This document shows, in pieces, positions 28,601 through 42,310 of a stretch of 64,000 nucleotides of DNA. Position 1 is the stretch's first letter, and every line of letters starts with the position of its first letter. This stretch comes from Muricea muricata. Taxonomy: Eukaryota; Cnidaria; Anthozoa; Malacalcyonacea; Plexauridae. Location: contig OY979723.1 of NCBI GenBank assembly GCA_963855995.1, forward strand, positions 5,392,176 to 5,456,175. Direction: 5' to 3'. A program made the translations under genes and the position numbers. The notes below the pieces were generated by a model, which was not told the origin of the DNA, did no database searches, and was given only the letters and a program-made list of their open reading frames with translations.

Positions 28601-31005
28601 AAAACATGCTCGAATCAATAACTAAAAATTGCCGTCTTAAATCGATCACGGCGACGTTTTAGAGCTTAAAATGGTGTTTTCAGTGCTGAAGTGAACGACT
28701 TGAGCGCAATGATGTACTGCAATCACGGACCTAAAAGAGACCTTCTAAATGGAAATTGCAGAACTTAGTAAGTCGGAAATCATGTTTTCGGCGTTCAAAC
28801 CATCGAGATGAGCGAAATAACATGTTGAAATGAGAAACCTATAACTTGCTTGTAAACTGAAAAGAAACGATCTTAGAACCATCAAAATCGCGTTTTAAGC
28901 GTTCTAGAAGCGATTTGAGCGTAAAAACATGCTCAAATCACCAAATAAAAATTGCCGTCTTAAATCGATCACGGCGACGTTTTAGAGCTTAAAATGGTGT
29001 TTTCAGTACTGAAGTGAACGAGTTGAGCGCAATGATGTACTAAAATCACGGACCTAAAAGAGACCTTCTAAATGGAAATCGCTGAACTTAGGAAGTCGGG
29101 AATCATGTTTTCGGCGCTCAAACCATTGAGATGAGCGAAATAACATGTTGAAATGAGAAACCTATAACTTGCTTGTAAACTGAAAAGAAACGATCTTAGA
29201 ACCATCAAAATCGCGTTTTAAGCGTTCTAGAAGCGATTTGAGCGTAAAAACATGATCAAATCACCAAATAAAAATTCCCGTCTTAAATCGATCACGGCGA
29301 CGTTTTAGAGCTTAAAATGATGTTTTCAGTGCTGAAGTGAACGATTTGAGCGCAATGATGTACTACAATCACGGACCTAAAAGAGACCTTCTAAATCGAA
29401 ATCGCAGAACTTAGCAAGTCGGGAATCATGTTTTCGGCGCTCAAACCATCGAGATGAACGAAATAACATGTTGAAATGAGAAACCCATAATTTGCTTGTA
29501 AACTGAAAAGAAACGGTCTTAAAACCATCAAAATCGCGTTTTAAGCGTTCTAGAAGCGATTTGAGCGTAAAAACATGCTCAAATCACCAGATAAAAATTG
29601 CCGTCTTAAATCGATCACGGCGACGTTTTAGAGCTTAAAAAGGTGTTTTCAGTGCTGAAGTGAACGAGTTGAGCGCAATGATGTACTACAATCACGGATC
29701 TAAAAGAGACCTTCTAAATGGAAATTGCAGAAGTTAGCAAGTCGGGAATCATGTTTTCGGCTTTCAAACCATCGAGATGAGCGAAATAACATGTTGAAAT
29801 GAGAAACCTATAACTTGCTTTTAAACTGAAAAGAAACGATCTTAGAACCATCAAAGTTGCGTTTTAAGCGTTCTAGAAGCGATTTGAGCGTAAAAACACG
29901 CTCAAATCACTCACTAAAAATGGCCGTCTTAAATCGATCACGGCGACGTTTTAGAGCTTAAAATGGTGTTTTCAGTGCTGAAGTGAACGAGTTGAGCGCA
30001 ATGATGTACTACAATCACGGACTTAAAAGAGACCTTCTAAATGGAAATCGCAGAACTTAGCAAGTCGGGAATCATGTTTTCGGCGCTCAAACCATTGAGA
30101 TGAGCGAAATAACATGTTGAAATGAGAAACCCATAAGTTGCTTGTAAACTGAAAAGAAACGGTCTTAGAAGCATCAAAATCGCGTTTTAAGCGTTCTAGA
30201 AGCGATTTGAGCGTAAAAACATGCTCAAATCACCAAATAAAAATTGCCGTCTTAAATCGATCACGGCGACGTTTTAGAGCTTAAAATGGTGTTTTCAGTA
30301 CTGAAGTGAACGAGTTGAGCGCAATGATGTACTAAAATCACGGACCTAAAAGAGACCTTCTAAATGGAAATCGCTGAACTTAGGAAGTCGGGAATCATGT
30401 TTTCGGCGCTCAAACCATTGAGATTAGCGAAATAACATGTTGAAATGAGAAACCTATAACTTGCTTGTAAACTGAAAAGAAACGATCTTAGAACCATCAA
30501 AATCGCGTTTTAAGCGTTCTAGAAGCGATTTGAGCGTAAAAACATGCTCGAATCAATAACTAAAAATTGCCGTCTTAAATCGATCACGGCGACGTTTTAG
30601 AGCTTAAAATGGTGTTTTCAGTGCTGAAGTGAACGACTTGAGCGCAATGATGTACTGCAATCACGGACCTAAAAGAGACCTTCTAAATGGAAATTGCAGA
30701 ACTTAGTAAGTCGGAAATCATGTTTTCGGCGTTCAAACCATCGAGATGAGCGAAATAACATGTTGAAATGAGAAACCTATAACTTGCTTGTAAACTGAAA
30801 AGAAACGATCTTAGAACCATCAAAATCGCGTTTTAAGCGTTCTAGAAGCGATTTGAGCGTAAAAACATGCTCAAATCACCAAATAAAAATTGCCGTCTTA
30901 AATCGATCACGGCGACGTTTTAGAGCTTAAAATGGTGTTTTCAGTGCTGAAGTGAACGAGTTGAGCGCAATGATGTACTACAATCACGGACCTAAAAGAG
31001 ACCTT
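27130..31005 (+). repeat. Tandem pair of six-monomer higher-order units (1,938 bp each)
   Basis: Two consecutive copies, 27,130-29,067 and 29,068-31,005, each run D-A-B-C-E-F/C. Private changes are shared at exactly 1,938 bp: GGTCTTAAAACC at about 27,577 and 29,515, GGACTTAAAAG at about 28,082 and 30,020, and CTCGAATCAATAAC at about 28,609 and 30,547. The last monomer of each unit is a chimera, with an F beginning and a C end. This is one of the most recently duplicated pieces of the window. Confidence 0.8.
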
Positions 31006-34000
31006 CTAAATGGAAATCGCAGAACTTAGCAAGTCGGGAATCATGTTTTCGGCGCTCAAACCATTGAGATGAGCGAAATAACATGTTGAAATGAGAAACC
31101 TATAACTTGCTTGTAAACTGAAAAGAAACGATCTTAGAACCATCAAAATCGCGTTTTAAGCGTTCTAGAAGCGATTTGAGCGTAAAAACATGATCAAATC
31201 ACCAAATAAAAATTCCCGTCTTAAATCGATCACGGCGACGTTTTAGAGCTTAAAATGATGTTTTCAGTGCTGAAGTGAACGAGTTGAGCGCAATGATGTA
31301 CTACAATCACGGACCTAAAAGAGACCTTCTAAATCGAAATCGCAGAACTTAGGAAGTCGGGAATCATGTTTTCGGCGCTCAAACCATCGAGATGAGCGAA
31401 ATAACATGTTGAAATGAGAAACCCATAATTTGCTTGTAAACTGAAAAGAAACGGTCTTAGAACCATCAAAATCGCGTTTTAAGCGTTCTAGAAGCGATTT
31501 GAGCGTAAAAACATGCTCAAATCACTAACTAAAAATGGCCGTCTTAAATCGATCACGGCGACGTTTTAGAGCTTAAAATGGTGTTTTCAGTGCTGAAGTG
31601 AACGAGTTGAGCGCAATGATGTACTACAATCACGGACCTAAAAGAGACCTTCTAAATGGAAATCGCAGAACTTAGCAAGTCGGGAATCATGTTTTCGGCT
31701 TTCAAACCATCGAGATGAGCGAAATAACATGTTGAAATGAGAAACCCATAAGTTGCTTGTAAACTGAAAAGAAACGATCTTAGAACCATCAAAATCGCGT
31801 TTTAAGCGTTCTAGAAGCGATTTGAGCGTAAAAACATGCTCAAATCACTAACTAAAAATGGCCGTCTTAAATCGATCACGGCGACGTTTTAGAGCTTAAA
31901 ATGGTGTTTTCAATGCTGAAGTGAACGAGTTGAGCGCAATGATGTACTACAATCACGGACCTAAAAGAGACCTTCTAAATGGAAATCGCAGAACTTAGCA
32001 AGTCGGGAATCATGTTTTCGGCGCTCAAACCATTGAGATGAGCGAAATAACATGTTGAAATGAGAAACCCATAAGTTGCTTGTAAACTGAAAAGAAACGG
32101 TCTTAGAACCATCAAAATCGCGTTTTAAGCGTTCTAGAAGCGATTTGAGCGTAAAAACATGCTCAAATCACCAGATAAAAATTGCCGTCTTAAATCGATC
32201 ACGGCGACGTTTTAGAGCTTAAAAAGGTGTTTTCAGTGCTGAAGTGAACGAGTTGAGCGCAATGATGTACTACAATCACGGATCTAAAAGAGACCTTCTA
32301 AATGGAAATTGCAGAAGTTAGCAAGTCGGGAATCATGTTTTCCGCTTTCAAACCATCGAGATGAGCGAAATAACATGTTGAAATGAGAAACCTATAACTT
32401 GCTTTTAAACTGAAAAGAAACGATCTTAGAACCATCAAAGTTGCGTTTTAAGCGTTCTAGAAGCGATTTGAGCGTAAAAACATGCTCAAATCACTAACTA
32501 AAAATGGCCGTCTTAAATCGATCACGGCGACGTTTTAGAGCTTAAAATGGTGTTTTCAGTGCTGAAGTGAACGAGTTGAGCGCAATGATGTACTACAATC
32601 ACGGACCTAAAAGAGACCTTCTAAATGGAAATCGCAGAACTTAGCAAGTCGGGAATCATGTTTTCGGCTTTCAAACCATCGAGATGAGCGAAATAACATG
32701 TTGAAATGAGAAACCCATAAGTTGCTTGTAAACTGAAAAGAAACGATCTTAGAACCATCAAAATCGCGTTTTAAGCGTTCTAGAAGCGATTTGAGCGTAA
32801 AAACATGCTCAAATCACTAACTAAAAATGGCCGTCTTAAATCGATCACGGCGACGTTTTAGAGCTTAAAATGGTGTTTTCAATGCTGAAGTGAACGAGTT
32901 GAGCGCAATGATGTACTACAATCACGGACCTAAAAGAGACCTTCTAAATGGAAATCGCAGAACTTAGCAAGTCGGGAATCATGTTTTCGGCGCTCAAACC
33001 ATTAAGATGAGCGAAATAACATGTTGAAATGAGAAACCCATAAGTTGCTTGTAAACTGAAAAGAAACGGTCTTAGAACCATCAAAATCGCGTTTTAAGCG
33101 TTCTAGAAGCGATTTGAGCGTAAAAACATGCTCAAATCACCAGATAAAAATTGCCGTCTTAAATCGATCACGGCGACGTTTTAGAGCTTAAAAAGGTGTT
33201 TTCAGTGCTGAAGTGAACGAGTTGAGCGCAATGATGTACTACAATCACGGATCTAAAAGAGACCTTCTAAATGGAAATTGCAGAAGTTAGCAAGTCGGGA
33301 ATCATGTTTTCGGCTTTCAAACCATCGAGATGAGCGAAATAACATGTTGAAATGAGAAACCTATAACTTGCTTTTAAACTGAAAAGAAACGATCTTAGAA
33401 CCATCAAAGTTGCGTTTTAAGCGTTCTAGAAGCGATTTGAGCGTAAAAACATGCTCAAATCACTAACTAAAAATGGCCGTCTTAAATCGATCACGGCGAC
33501 GTTTTAGAGCTTAAAATGGTGTTTTCAGTGCTGAAGTGAACGAGTTGAGCGCAATGATGTACTACAATCACGGATCTAAAAGAGACCTTCTAAATGGAAA
33601 TTGCAGAAGTTAGCAAGTCGGGAATCATGTTTTCGGCTTTCAAACCATCGAGATGAGCGAAATAACATGTTGAAATGAGAAACCCAAAAGTTGCTTGTAA
33701 ACTGAAAAGAAACGATCTTAGAACCATCAAAGTTGCGTTTTAAGCGTTCTAGAAGCGATTTGAGCGTAAAAACATGCTCAAATCACTAACTAAAAATGGC
33801 CGTCTTAAATCGATCACGGCGACGTTTTAGAGCTTAAAATGGTGTTTTCAGTGCTGAAGTGAACGAGTTGAGCGCAATGATGTACTACAATCACGGACCT
33901 AAAAGAGACCTTCTAAATGGAAATTGCAGAAGTTAGCAAGTCGGGAATCATGTTTTCGGCTTTCAAACGATCGAGATGAGCGAAATAACATGTTGAAATG

Positions 34001-37000
34001 AGAAACCCATAAGTTGCTTGTAAACTGAAAAGAAACGATCTTAGAACCATCAAAATCGCGTTTTAAGCGTTCTAGAAGCGATTTGAGCGTAAAAACATGC
34101 TCAAATCACTAACTAAAAATGGCCGTCTTAAATCGATCACCGCGACGTTTTAGAGCTTAAAATGGTGTTTTCAGTGCTGAAGTGAACGAGTTGAGCGCAA
34201 TGATGTACTATAATCACGGACCTAAAAGAGACCTTCTAAATGGAAATTGCAGAAGTTAGCAAGTCGGGAATCATGTTTTCGGCGCTCAAACCATCGAGAT
34301 GAGCGAAATAACATGTTGAAATGAGAAACCCATAAGTTGCTTGTAAACTGAAAAGAAACGGTCTTAGAACCATCAAAATCGCGTTTTAAGCGTTCTAGAA
34401 GCGATTTGAGCGTAAAAACATGCTCAAATCACCAGATAAAAATTGCCGTCTTAAATCGATCACGGCGACGTTTTAGAGCTTAAAAAGGTGTTTTCAGTGC
34501 TGAAGTGAACGAGTTGAGCGCAATGATGTACTACAATCACGGATCTAAAAGAGAACTTCTAAATGGAAATTGCAGAAGTTAGCAAGTCGGGAATCATGTT
34601 TTCGGCTTTCAAACCATCGAGATGAGCGAAATAACATGTTGAAATGAGAAACCTATAACTTGCTTTTAAACTGAAAAGAAACGATCTTAGAACCATCAAA
34701 GTTGCGTTTTAAGCGTTCTAGAAGCGATTTGAGCGTAAAAACATGCTCAAATCACTAACTAAAAATGGCCGTCTTAAATCGATCACGGCGACGTTTTAGA
34801 GCTTAAAATGGTGTTTTCAGTGCTGAAGTGAACGAGTTGAGCGCAATGATGTACTACAATCACGGACCTAAAAGAGACCTTCTAAATGGAAATCGCAGCA
34901 CTTAGCAAGTCGGGAATCATGTTTTCGGCGCTCAAACCATTGAGATGAGCGAAATAACATGTTGAAATGAGAAACCCATAAGTTGCTTGTAAACTGAAAA
35001 GAAACGGTCTTAGAACCATCAAAATCGCGTTTTAAGCGTTCTAGAAGCGATTTGAGCGTAAAAACATGCTCAAATCACCAAATAAAAATTGCCGTCTTAA
35101 ATCGATCACGGCGACGTTTTAGAGCTTAAAATGGTGTTTTCAGTGCTGAAGTGAACGAGTTGAGCGCAATGATGTACTACAATCACGGACCTAAAAGAGA
35201 CCTTCTAAATCGAAATCGCAGAACTTAGCAAGTCAGGAATCAAGTTTTCGGCGCTCAAACCATCGAGATGAGCGAAATAACATGTTGAAATGAGAAACCC
35301 ATAAGTTGCTTGTAAACTGAAAAGAAACGGTCTTAGAACCATCAAAATCGCGTTTTAAGCGTTCTAGAAGCGATTTGAGCGCAAAAACATGCTCAAATCA
35401 CCAGATAAAAATTGCCGTCTTAAATCGATCACGGCGACGTTTTAGAGCTTAAAAAGGTGTTTTCAGTGCTGAAGTGAACGAGTTGAGCGCAATGCTGTAC
35501 TACAATCACGGATCTAAAAGAGACCTTCTAAATGGAAATTGCAGAAGTTAGCAAGTCGGGAATCATGTTTTCGGCTTTCAAACCATCGAGATGAGCGAAA
35601 TAACATGTTGAAATGAGAAACCTATAACTTGCTTTTAAACTGAAAAGAAACGATCTTAGAACCATCAAAGTTGCGTTTTAAGCGTTCTAGAAGCGATTTG
35701 AGCGTAAAAACATGCTCAAATCACTAACTAAAAATGGCCGTCTTAAATCGATCACGGCGACGTTTTAGAGCTTAAAATGGTGTTTTCAGTGCTAAAGTGA
35801 ACGAGTTGAGCGCAATGATGTACTACAATCACGGACCTAAAAGAGACCTTCTAAATGGAAATCGCAGAACTTAGCAAGTCGGGAATCATGTTTTCGGCGC
35901 TCAAACCATTGAGATGAGCGAAATAACATGTTGAAATGAGAAACCTATAACTTGCTTTTAAACTGAAAAGAAACGATCTTAGAACCATCAAAATCGCGTT
36001 TTAAGCGTTCTAGAAGCGATTTGAGCGTAAAAACATGATCAAATCACCAAATAAAAATTCCCGTCTTAAATCGATCACGGCGACGTTTTAGAGCTTAAAA
36101 TGGTGTTTTCAGTGCTGAAGTGAACGAGTTGAGCGCAATGATGTACTACAATCACGGACCTAAAAGAGACCTTCTAAATCGAAATCGCAGAACTTAGCAA
36201 GTCGGGAATCATGTTTTCGGCGCTCAAACCATCGAGATGAGCGAAATAACATGTTGAAATGAGAAACCCATAAGTTGCTTGTAAACTGAAAAGAAACGGT
36301 CTTAGAACCATCAAAATCGCGTTTTAAGCGTTCTAGAAGCGATTTGAGCGTAAAAACATGCTCAAATCACCAGATAAAAATTGCCGTCTTAAATCGATCA
36401 CGGCGACGTTTTAGAGCTTAAAAAGGTGTTTTCAGTGCTGAAGTGAACGAGTTGAGCGCAATGATGTACTACAATCACGGATCTAAAAGAGACCTTCTAA
36501 ATGGAAATTGCAGAAGTTAGCAAGTCGGGAATCATGTTTTCGGCTTTCAAACCATCGAGATGAGCGAAATAACATGTTGAAATGAGAAACCTATAACTTG
36601 CTTTTAAACTGAAAAGAAACGATCTTAGAACCATCAAAGTTGCGTTTTAAGCGTTCTAGAAGCGATTTGAGCGTAAAAACATGCTCAAATCACTAACTAA
36701 AAATGGCCGTCTTAAATCGATCACGGCGACGTTTTAGAGCTTAAAATGGTGTTTTCAGTGCTGAAGTGAACGAGTTGAGCGCAATGATGTACTACAATCA
36801 CGGACCTAAAAGAGACCTTCTAAATGGAAATCGCAGAACTTAGCAAGTCGGGAATCATGTTTTCGGCGCTCAAACCATTGAGATGAGCGAAATAACATGT
36901 TGAAATGAGAAACCCATAAGTTGCTTGTAAACTGAAAAGAAACGGTCTTAGAACCATCAAAATCGCGTTTTAAGCGTTCTAGAAGCGATTTGAGCGTAAA

Positions 37001-40000
37001 AACATGCTCAAATCACCAAATAAAAATTGCCGTCTTAAATCGATCACGGCGACGTTTTAGAGCTTAAAATGGTGTTTTCAGTGCTGAAGTGAACGAGTTG
37101 AGCGCAATGATGTACTACAATCACGGACCTAAAAGAGACCTTCTAAATGGAAATCGCAGAACTTAGCAAGTCGGGAATCATGTTTTCGGCGCTCAAACCA
37201 TTGAGATGAGCGAAATAACATGTTGAAATGAGAAACCTATAACTTGCTTGTAAACTGAAAAGAAACGATCTTAGAACCATCAAAATCGCGTTTTAAGCGT
37301 TCTAGAAGCGATTTGAGCGTAAAAACATGATCAAATCACCAAATAAAAATTCCCGTCTAAAATCGATCACGGCGACGTTTTAGAGCTTAAAATGATGTTT
37401 TCAGTGCTGAAGTGAACGATTTGAGCGCAATGATGTACTACAATCACGGACCTAAAAGAGACCTTCTAAATCGAAATCGCAGAACTTAGCAAGTCGGGAA
37501 TCATGTTTTCGGCGCTCAAACCATCGAGATGAACGAAATAACATGTTGAAACGAGAAACCCATAATTTGCTTGTAAACTGAAAAGAAACGGTCTTAGAAC
37601 CATCAAAATCGCGTTTTAAGCGTTCTAGAAGCGATTTGAGCGTAAAAACTTGCTCAAATCACCAGATAAAAATTGCCGTCTTAAATCGATCACGGCGACG
37701 TTTTAGAGCTTAAAAAGGTGTTTTCAGTGCTGAAGTGAACGAGTTGAGCGCAATGATGTACTACAATCACGGATCTAAAAGAGACCTTCTAAATGGAAAT
37801 TGCAGAAGTTAGCAAGTCGGGAATCATGTTTTCGGCTTTCAAACCATCGAGATGAGCGAAATAACATGTTGAAATGAGAAACCTATAACTTGCTTTTACA
37901 CTGAAAAGAAACGATCTTAGAACCATCAAAGTTGCGTTTTAAGCGTTCTAGAAGCGATTTGAACGTAAAAACACGCTCAAATCACTCACTAAAAATGGCC
38001 GTCTTAAATCGATCACGGCGACGTTTTAGAGCTTAAAATGGTGTTTTCAGTGCTGAAGTGAACGAGTTGAGCGCAATGATGTACTACAATCACGGACCTA
38101 AAAGAGACCTTCTAAATGGAAATCGCAGAACTTAGCAAGTCGGGAATCATGTTTTCGGCGCTCAAACCATTGAGATGAGCGAAATAACATGTTGAAATGA
38201 GAAACCTATAACTTGCTTGTAAACTGAAAAGAAACGATCTTAGAACCATCAAAATCGCGTTTTAAGCGTTCTAGAAGCGATTTGAGCGTAAAAACATGAT
38301 CAAATCACCAAATAAAAATTCCCGTCTTAAATCGATCACGGCGACGTTTTAGAGCTTAAAATGATGTTTTCAGTGCTGAAGTGAACGATTTGAGCGCAAT
38401 GATGTACTACAATCACGGACCTAAAAGAGACCTTCTAAATGGAAATCGCAGAACTTAGCAAGTCGGGAATCATGTTTTCGGCGCTCAAACCATTGAGATG
38501 AGCGAAATAACATGTTGAAATGAGAAACCTATAACTTGCTTGTAAACTGAAAAGAAACGGTCTTAGAACCATCAAAATCGCGTTTTAAGCGTTCTAGAAG
38601 CGATTTGAGCGTAAAAACATGCTCAAATCACCAGATAAAAATTGCCGTCTTAAATCGATCACGGCGACGTTTTAGAGCTTAAAAAGGTGTTTTCAGTGCT
38701 GAAGTGAACGAGTTGAGCGCAATGATGTACTACAATCACGGATCTAAAAGAGACCTTCTAAATGGAAATTGAACAAGTTAGCAAGTCGGGAATCATGTTT
38801 TCGGCTTTCAAACCATCGAGATGAGCGAAATAACATGTTGAAATGAGAAACCTATAACTTGCTTTTAAACTGAAAAGAAACGATCTTAGAACCATCAAAG
38901 TTGCGTTTTAAGCGTTCTAGAAGCGATTTGAGCGTAAAAACACGCTCAAATCACTCACTAAAAATGGCCGTCTTAAATCGATCACGGCGACGTTTTAGAG
39001 CTTAAAATGGTGTTTTCAGTGCTGAAGTGAACGAGTTGAGCGCAATGATGTACTACAATCACGGACCTAAAAGAGACCTTCTAAATGGAAATCGCAGAAC
39101 TTAGCAAGTCGGGAATCATGTTTTCGGCGCTCAAACCATTGAGATGAGCGAAATAACATGTTGAAATGAGAAACCTATAACTTGCTTGTAAACTGAAAAG
39201 AAACGATCTTAGAACCATCAAAATCGCGTTTTAAGCGTTCTAGAAGCGATTTGAGCGTAAAAACATGATCAAATCACCAAATAAAAATTCCCGTCTTAAA
39301 TCGATCACGGCGACGTTTTAGAGCTTAAAATGATGTTTTCAGTGCTGAAGTGAACGATTTGAGCGCAATGATGTACTACAATCACGGACCTAAAAGAGAC
39401 CTTCTAAATCGAAATCGCAGAACTTAGCAAGTCGGGAATCATGTTTTCGGCGCTCAAACCATCGAGATGAACGAAATAACATGTTGAAATGAGAAACCCA
39501 TAATTTGCTTGTAAACTGAAAAGAAACGGTCTTAGAACCATCAAAATCGCGTTTTAAGCGTTCTAGAAGCGATTTGAGCGTAAAAACATGCTCAAATCTT
39601 CAGATAAAAATTGCCGTCTTAAATCGATCACGGCGACGTTTTAGAGCTTAAAAAGGTGTTTTCAGTGCTGAAGTGAACGAGTTGAGCGCAATGATGTACT
39701 ACAATCACGGATCTAAAAGAGACCTTCTAAATGGAAATTGCAGAAGTTAGCAAGTCGGGAATCATGTTTTCGGCTTTCAAACCATCGAGATGAGCGAAAT
39801 AACATGTTGAAATGAGAAACCTATAACTTGCTTTTAAACTGAAAAGAAACGATCTTAGAACCATCAAAGTTGCGTTTTAAGCGTTCTAGAAGCGATTTGA
39901 GCGTAAAAACACGCTCAAATCACTCACTAAAAATGGCCGTCTTAAATCGATCACGGCGACGTTTTAGAGCTTAAAATGGTGTTTTCAGTGCTGAAGTGAA

Positions 40001-41850
40001 CGAGTTGAGCGCAATGATGTACTACAATCACGGACCTAAAAGAGACCTTCTAAATGGAAATCGCAGAACTTAGCAAGTCGGGAATCATGTTTTCGGCGCT
40101 CAAACCATTGAGATGAGCGAAATAACATGTTGAAATGAGAAACCCATAAGTTGCTTGTAAACTGAAAAGAAACGGTCTTAGAAGCATCAAAATCGCGTTT
40201 TAAGCGTTCTAGAAGCGATTTGAGCGTAAAAACATGCTCAAATCACCAAATAAAAATTGCCGTCTTAAATCGATCACGGCGACGTTTTAGAGCTTAAAAT
40301 GGTGTTTTCAGTACTGAAGTGAACGAGTTGAGCGCAATGATGTACTAAAATCACGGACCTAAAAGAGACCTTCTAAATGGAAATCGCTGAACTTAGGAAG
40401 TCGGGAATCATGTTTTCGGCGCTCAAACCATTGAGATGAGCGAAATAACATGTTGAAATGAGAAACCTATAACTTGCTTGTAAACTGAAAAGAAACGATC
40501 TTAGAACCATCAAAATCGCGTTTTAAGCGTTCTAGAAGCGATTTGAGCGTAAAAACATGATCAAATCACCAAATAAAAATTCCCGTCTTAAATCGATCAC
40601 GGCGACGTTTTAGAGCTTAAAATGATGTTTTCAGTGCTGAAGTGAACGATTTGAGCGCAATGATGTACTACAATCACGGACCTAAAAGAGACCTTCTAAA
40701 TCGAAATCGCAGAACTTAGCAAGTCGGGAATCATGTTTTCGGCGCTCAAACCATCGAGATGAACGAAATAACATGTTGAAATGAGAAACCCATAATTTGC
40801 TTGTAAACTGAAAAGAAACGGTCTTAAAACCATCAAAATCGCGTTTTAAGCGTTCTAGAAGCGATTTGAGCGTAAAAACATGCTCAAATCACCAGATAAA
40901 AATTGCCGTCTTAAATCGATCACGGCGACGTTTTAGAGCTTAAAAAGGTGTTTTCAGTGCTGAAGTGAACGAGTTGAGCGCAATGATGTACTACAATCAC
41001 GGATCTAAAAGAGACCTTCTAAATGGAAATTGCAGAAGTTAGCAAGTCGGGAATCATGTTTTCGGCTTTCAAACCATCGAGATGAGCGAAATAACATGTT
41101 GAAATGAGAAACCTATAACTTGCTTTTAAACTGAAAAGAAACGATCTTAGAACCATCAAAGTTGCGTTTTAAGCGTTCTAGAAGCGATTTGAGCGTAAAA
41201 ACACGCTCAAATCACTCACTAAAAATGGCCGTCTTAAATCGATCACGGCGACGTTTTAGAGCTTAAAATGGTGTTTTCAGTGCTGAAGTGAACGAGTTGA
41301 GCGCAATGATGTACTACAATCACGGACTTAAAAGAGACCTTCTAAATGGAAATCGCAGAACTTAGCAAGTCGGGAATCATGTTTTCGGCGCTCAAACCAT
41401 TGAGATGAGCGAAATAACATGTTGAAATGAGAAACCCATAAGTTGCTTGTAAACTGAAAAGAAACGGTCTTAGAAGCATCAAAATCGCGTTTTAAGCGTT
41501 CTAGAAGCGATTTGAGCGTAAAAACATGCTCAAATCACCAAATAAAAATTGCCGTCTTAAATCGATCACGGCGACGTTTTAGAGCTTAAAATGGTGTTTT
41601 CAGTACTGAAGTGAACGAGTTGAGCGCAATGATGTACTAAAATCACGGACCTAAAAGAGACCTTCTAAATGGAAATCGCTGAACTTAGGAAGTCGGGAAT
41701 CATGTTTTCGGCGCTCAAACCATTGAGATTAGCGAAATAACATGTTGAAATGAGAAACCTATAACTTGCTTGTAAACTGAAAAGAAACGATCTTAGAACC
41801 ATCAAAATCGCGTTTTAAGCGTTCTAGAAGCGATTTGAGCGTAAAAACAT
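31006..41850 (+). repeat. Second copy of the large segmental duplication
   Basis: This copy matches 15,825 to about 28,600 through the private markers listed for that block. It lacks the four monomers corresponding to about 20,348-21,639 and one of the two adjacent identical C monomers at 23,265 and 23,588. The monomer at 31,329-31,651 is a chimera whose first half is A-like (as at 16,148) and whose second half is like the B-related monomer at 16,471; this explains the change of offset from 47 to 46 monomers. The match ends inside the monomer at 41,665, which becomes F-like in its second half. Confidence 0.78.
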
Positions 41851-42310
41851 GCTCAAATCACCAACTAATAATTGCCGTCTTAAATCGATCACGGCGACGT
41901 TTTAGAGCTTAAAATGGTGTTTTCAGTGCTGAAGTGAACAAGTTGAGCGCAATGATGTAATACAATCACCGACCTAAAAGAAACCTTCTAAATTGAAATC
42001 GCAGAACTTAGCAAGTCGGGAATCATGTTTTCGGCGCTCAAAACATTGAGATGAGCGAAATAACATGTTGAAATGAGAAACCTATAAGTTGCTTGTTAAA
42101 TGAAAAGCAACGGTCTTAGAACCATCAAAATCGCGTTTTAAGCGTTCTAGAAGCGATTTGAGCGTAAAAACATGCTCAAAACACCAACTAAAAATTTCCG
42201 TCTTAAATCGATCACGGCGACGTCTTAGAGCTTAAAATGGTGTTTTCAGTGCTGAAGTGAACGAGTTGAGCGCAATGATGTACTACAATCACGGACCTAA
42301 AAGAGACCTT

